Source of the DNA: Marinilabiliales bacterium
GTDB lineage: Bacteria > Bacteroidota > Bacteroidia > Bacteroidales > SZUA-534
NCBI GenBank assembly: GCA_003512955.1
Contig: DOTG01000038.1
Span: 186,001 to 250,000, forward strand
Reading direction: 5' to 3'
DNA length: 64,000 bases
Position numbers and translations under genes: made by a program. Below are positions 62,215 through 64,000 of this stretch, piece after piece (position 1 is the stretch's first letter; the number at the start of each line of letters is the position of its first letter). The notes under the pieces were generated by a model that was not told the origin of the DNA, did no database searches, and was given only the letters and a program-made list of their open reading frames with translations.

Positions 62215-63564
62215 TTAAAATCGGATTTCGAATATTGTTATATCGTTTGTTGGCAATAGAATTAGATCACCACCCATTTTTAACATCAATTGCTTACTAA
62301 GACTTAAACCAATGCCCGAACCATCAACTTTTGTGGTAAAAAAAGGCACGAAAATCTGCTCTCTGAGTTCGGGCGGAATGCTGGGTCCATTGTTGGCTAC
62401 AGTTAGACTAACGGCATGGTCCTTATTCTCAACTTTAATGTTAATAATGGGTGAAAATTCATCCTGATATTGGCTTTGTGCTTCAATGGAATTCTTCATT
62501 AAATTAATAAACACTTGTGACAACAAGTTTTCGTCAGAAACACAGGTCATCCCCGGTTCAATATGTTTTTGGATAGTTATCTGACCAAAATATTTGAATC
62601 CGCTGCAAACCATCAGGTTGCCATCAATAAAATGATTTAAATCGATGGTTTTCATCTGAGGTTCGGGTAGTTTGGTGAATTTGCGGTAGTTTTCGACAAA
62701 TTTCATCAACCCGGTACTTCGTTCTTCAATCACTTCAAGCCCTTTAACTGTATTGTCGATGGTTTTTTGCTCCAATTCGTCCAGGTTCAGGTTTTTACCA
62801 TCTTTATAAAAATAACCACCAATTACTTTTGATAAGGTGGTAATAGGTGTAATGTTATTCATAATCTCGTGCGATAAGGTTCGGGCCAGTTTAATCCAGG
62901 CTTCCACTTCGCGGTTATCAAGCTCTTTAGTAATATCGCTGACAGCCACTACCCGTATGGTTTCTTTTGGTGTTTTAATGCACGAAGGTTTAAACAGTAA
63001 TTTTTGGGCTTTATCGTTTTCAAATATTACCGAGACTGAACTTTGCGATTCGCATTCCATAATAAATACCGGTAAAGCTTCGTTGATACGCGCAAGCGAA
63101 CCCACATGGTGATAGGGAATAATGCCTGTAAGTTTCTCGGCCGCCGGGTTGGTAATGCTGATGCGTCCCTGGCCATTAACCGAGAAAAGCCCGGTTGCTG
63201 ACTGGTTAATGATGGAGCGGTAATATTGCTCCTGAGTATTGATTTCAACTTTGGTTTGACGGAAAAGTTCGTTTAGCTGGTTCATTCCTTCAAAAACATC
63301 ATCAATGGCTTTGTTACCTGTTTTTGCAGGTATTTTTAAGGTTGTATCTTCGTTTTCGATACCAAGCAGGAAAAAGGATATCCATCGGTTGATATTGTTG
63401 AAATAGAAAAGGGTATTGAATATTAATGTTATTGTAATAATCAATCCAAGCAATGAAAAAATGGGGCTATTGATTATAAAATAAATGTAAACCGTAAATC
63501 CTGAAAACAGTACCAAGCCAGTTAACCGGATAAAAACACCCCTATAGAAATGCTTAAAGTTCAT
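62215..63564 (-). CDS. PAS-domain sensor histidine kinase
   Basis: A 449-residue inner-membrane kinase. Two N-terminal helices (about 12-55) lead into a helical linker and a PAS domain (about 108-210; YYRSIINQSATGLFSVNG, RISITNPAAEKLTG). The dimerisation/phosphoacceptor region reads KLARTLSHEIMNNITPI, with His as acceptor, and the ATPase domain has the N box LMKNSIEAQ, G1 VANNGPSIP and G2 GSGIGLSLSKQL. The layout resembles NtrY-type kinases. It follows its response regulator by 4 bp on the same strand. Confidence 0.93.
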   Translation of the reverse strand: MNFKHFYRGVFIRLTGLVLFSGFTVYIYFIINSPIFSLLGLIITITLIFNTLFYFNNINRWISFFLLGIENEDTTLKIPAKTGNKAIDDVFEGMNQLNELFRQTKVEINTQEQYYRSIINQSATGLFSVNGQGRISITNPAAEKLTGIIPYHHVGSLARINEALPVFIMECESQSSVSVIFENDKAQKLLFKPSCIKTPKETIRVVAVSDITKELDNREVEAWIKLARTLSHEIMNNITPITTLSKVIGGYFYKDGKNLNLDELEQKTIDNTVKGLEVIEERSTGLMKFVENYRKFTKLPEPQMKTIDLNHFIDGNLMVCSGFKYFGQITIQKHIEPGMTCVSDENLLSQVFINLMKNSIEAQSQYQDEFSPIINIKVENKDHAVSLTVANNGPSIPPELREQIFVPFFTTKVDGSGIGLSLSKQLMLKMGGDLILLPTNDITIFEIRF

Positions 63565-63568
63565 TCTT

Positions 63569-64000
63569 TCAGATATTGTATTTTTTTAATTTATTATATA
63601 GTGTCTGGCGGGTGATGCCCAGGTTTTTAGCTACAAGGGTCAGATTACCTTTTTCTTTATCCATATGGGACAGAATCATCTGTTTTTCCATGTCATCAAT
63701 GGTTTGATTTTGAAGTATATGTGAAATTGACTGTTCGGAGCGAAGGACAAAATCGTTGGCTGAGATTACTGATTTATCGGTTAAAATAACAGCCTTTTCA
63801 ACCGCATGCTGTAATTCGCGAACATTGCCTGGCCAGTGGTAGAGGTTTAGTTTTTCAATGGCCTCATCACCGATCTTTATTCCTGATTTGCTGTATTTAC
63901 GGGTATATCTGTCGAGATAGAACCGTGCAAGCAAGTAAATATCGCCTGTTCGTTCACGCAAGGGAGGAATTTCAATATGTATGGTATTGATACGGTAAAG
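63569..64000 (-). CDS. Sigma-54-dependent response regulator (C-terminal part; N-terminus beyond window)
   Basis: The open frame runs through the window edge; 144 codons are visible. They include the end of the AAA+ sigma-54-interaction domain (LYRINTIHIEIPPLRERTGD, then WPGNVRELQHAVEKAVIL) and a C-terminal Fis-type helix-turn-helix (LVAKNLGITRQTLYNKLKKY). This is the NtrC/AtoC class of enhancer-binding protein. Its partner kinase follows after 4 bp. It could activate the sigma-54-like element at 61533, but no enhancer site was identified. Confidence 0.93.
   Translation of the reverse strand, partial: LYRINTIHIEIPPLRERTGDIYLLARFYLDRYTRKYSKSGIKIGDEAIEKLNLYHWPGNVRELQHAVEKAVILTDKSVISANDFVLRSEQSISHILQNQTIDDMEKQMILSHMDKEKGNLTLVAKNLGITRQTLYNKLKKYNI

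Overview
The window looks like a chromosomal segment of a Bacteroidetes bacterium, most likely of the Bacteroidales/Marinilabiliales type. Supporting signs are four proteins with type IX secretion (T9SS) C-terminal domains, two TonB-dependent receptors with carboxypeptidase-like N-terminal extensions, repeated promoters of the form TTG-N18-20-TAnnTTTG, no clear Shine-Dalgarno sequences, a fused alpha/beta 2-oxoacid dehydrogenase E1, and a TPP riboswitch in front of a TonB receptor. No phage, insertion sequence, CRISPR, rRNA or tRNA was seen.

Region 1 (1-12.6 kb): a 3'-truncated K+-dependent membrane pyrophosphatase (hppA, minus strand); a TPP riboswitch driving a probable thiamin TonB receptor; a hyphenated inverted repeat; an AraC-type regulator; and a 2085-residue parallel beta-helix surface protein with a T9SS tail. 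Region 2 (13-18 kb): a four-gene plus-strand set with two homologous lipoproteins, a TonB receptor, and a lipoprotein with a sulfite-oxidase-like fold. The set looks like one uptake or surface-binding system of unknown substrate. Region 3 (18-27 kb): a YCF48-like secreted beta-propeller, a GH3 glycosidase with a T9SS tail, and a complete xylose operon (xylB-xylA-xylE). Region 4 (27.6-40.8 kb): prs, rplY, pth, a CAP/OmpA-like envelope protein, hslR with a lipoprotein, a MacA/MacB-like/TolC export operon lacking an ATPase, two small membrane proteins (one a 53-residue Cys-rich ORF), and the fused E1 dehydrogenase.

Region 5 (40.8-51.5 kb) is the most unusual. A Wzc-like tyrosine kinase with a Tyr-Gly repeat tail and a Wza-like exporter lie divergent from a 2099-residue FnIII-like repeat protein with a T9SS tail. 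That gene is followed by a 96-residue protein with a sorting-signal-like C-terminus (PISGG, hydrophobic helix, basic end), and 8 bp later by an exosortase-family protein with the Cys/Arg/His triad. This looks like a small dedicated exosortase-substrate pair embedded in an exopolysaccharide/T9SS surface locus.

Region 6 (51.5-64 kb): yqgE; a six-gene minus operon pheT-macrodomain-SiaC-rhomboid-GmhB-like HAD-class IV aminotransferase; a plus operon surE-small membrane protein-lpxB-SpoIID. A 655-bp intergenic region follows, holding a sigma-54-like -24/-12 element whose predicted start coincides with the 5' edge of a structured, terminator-ended RNA candidate. The window ends with a small secreted protein and a sigma-54-type response regulator/histidine kinase pair; the regulator is cut by the window edge.
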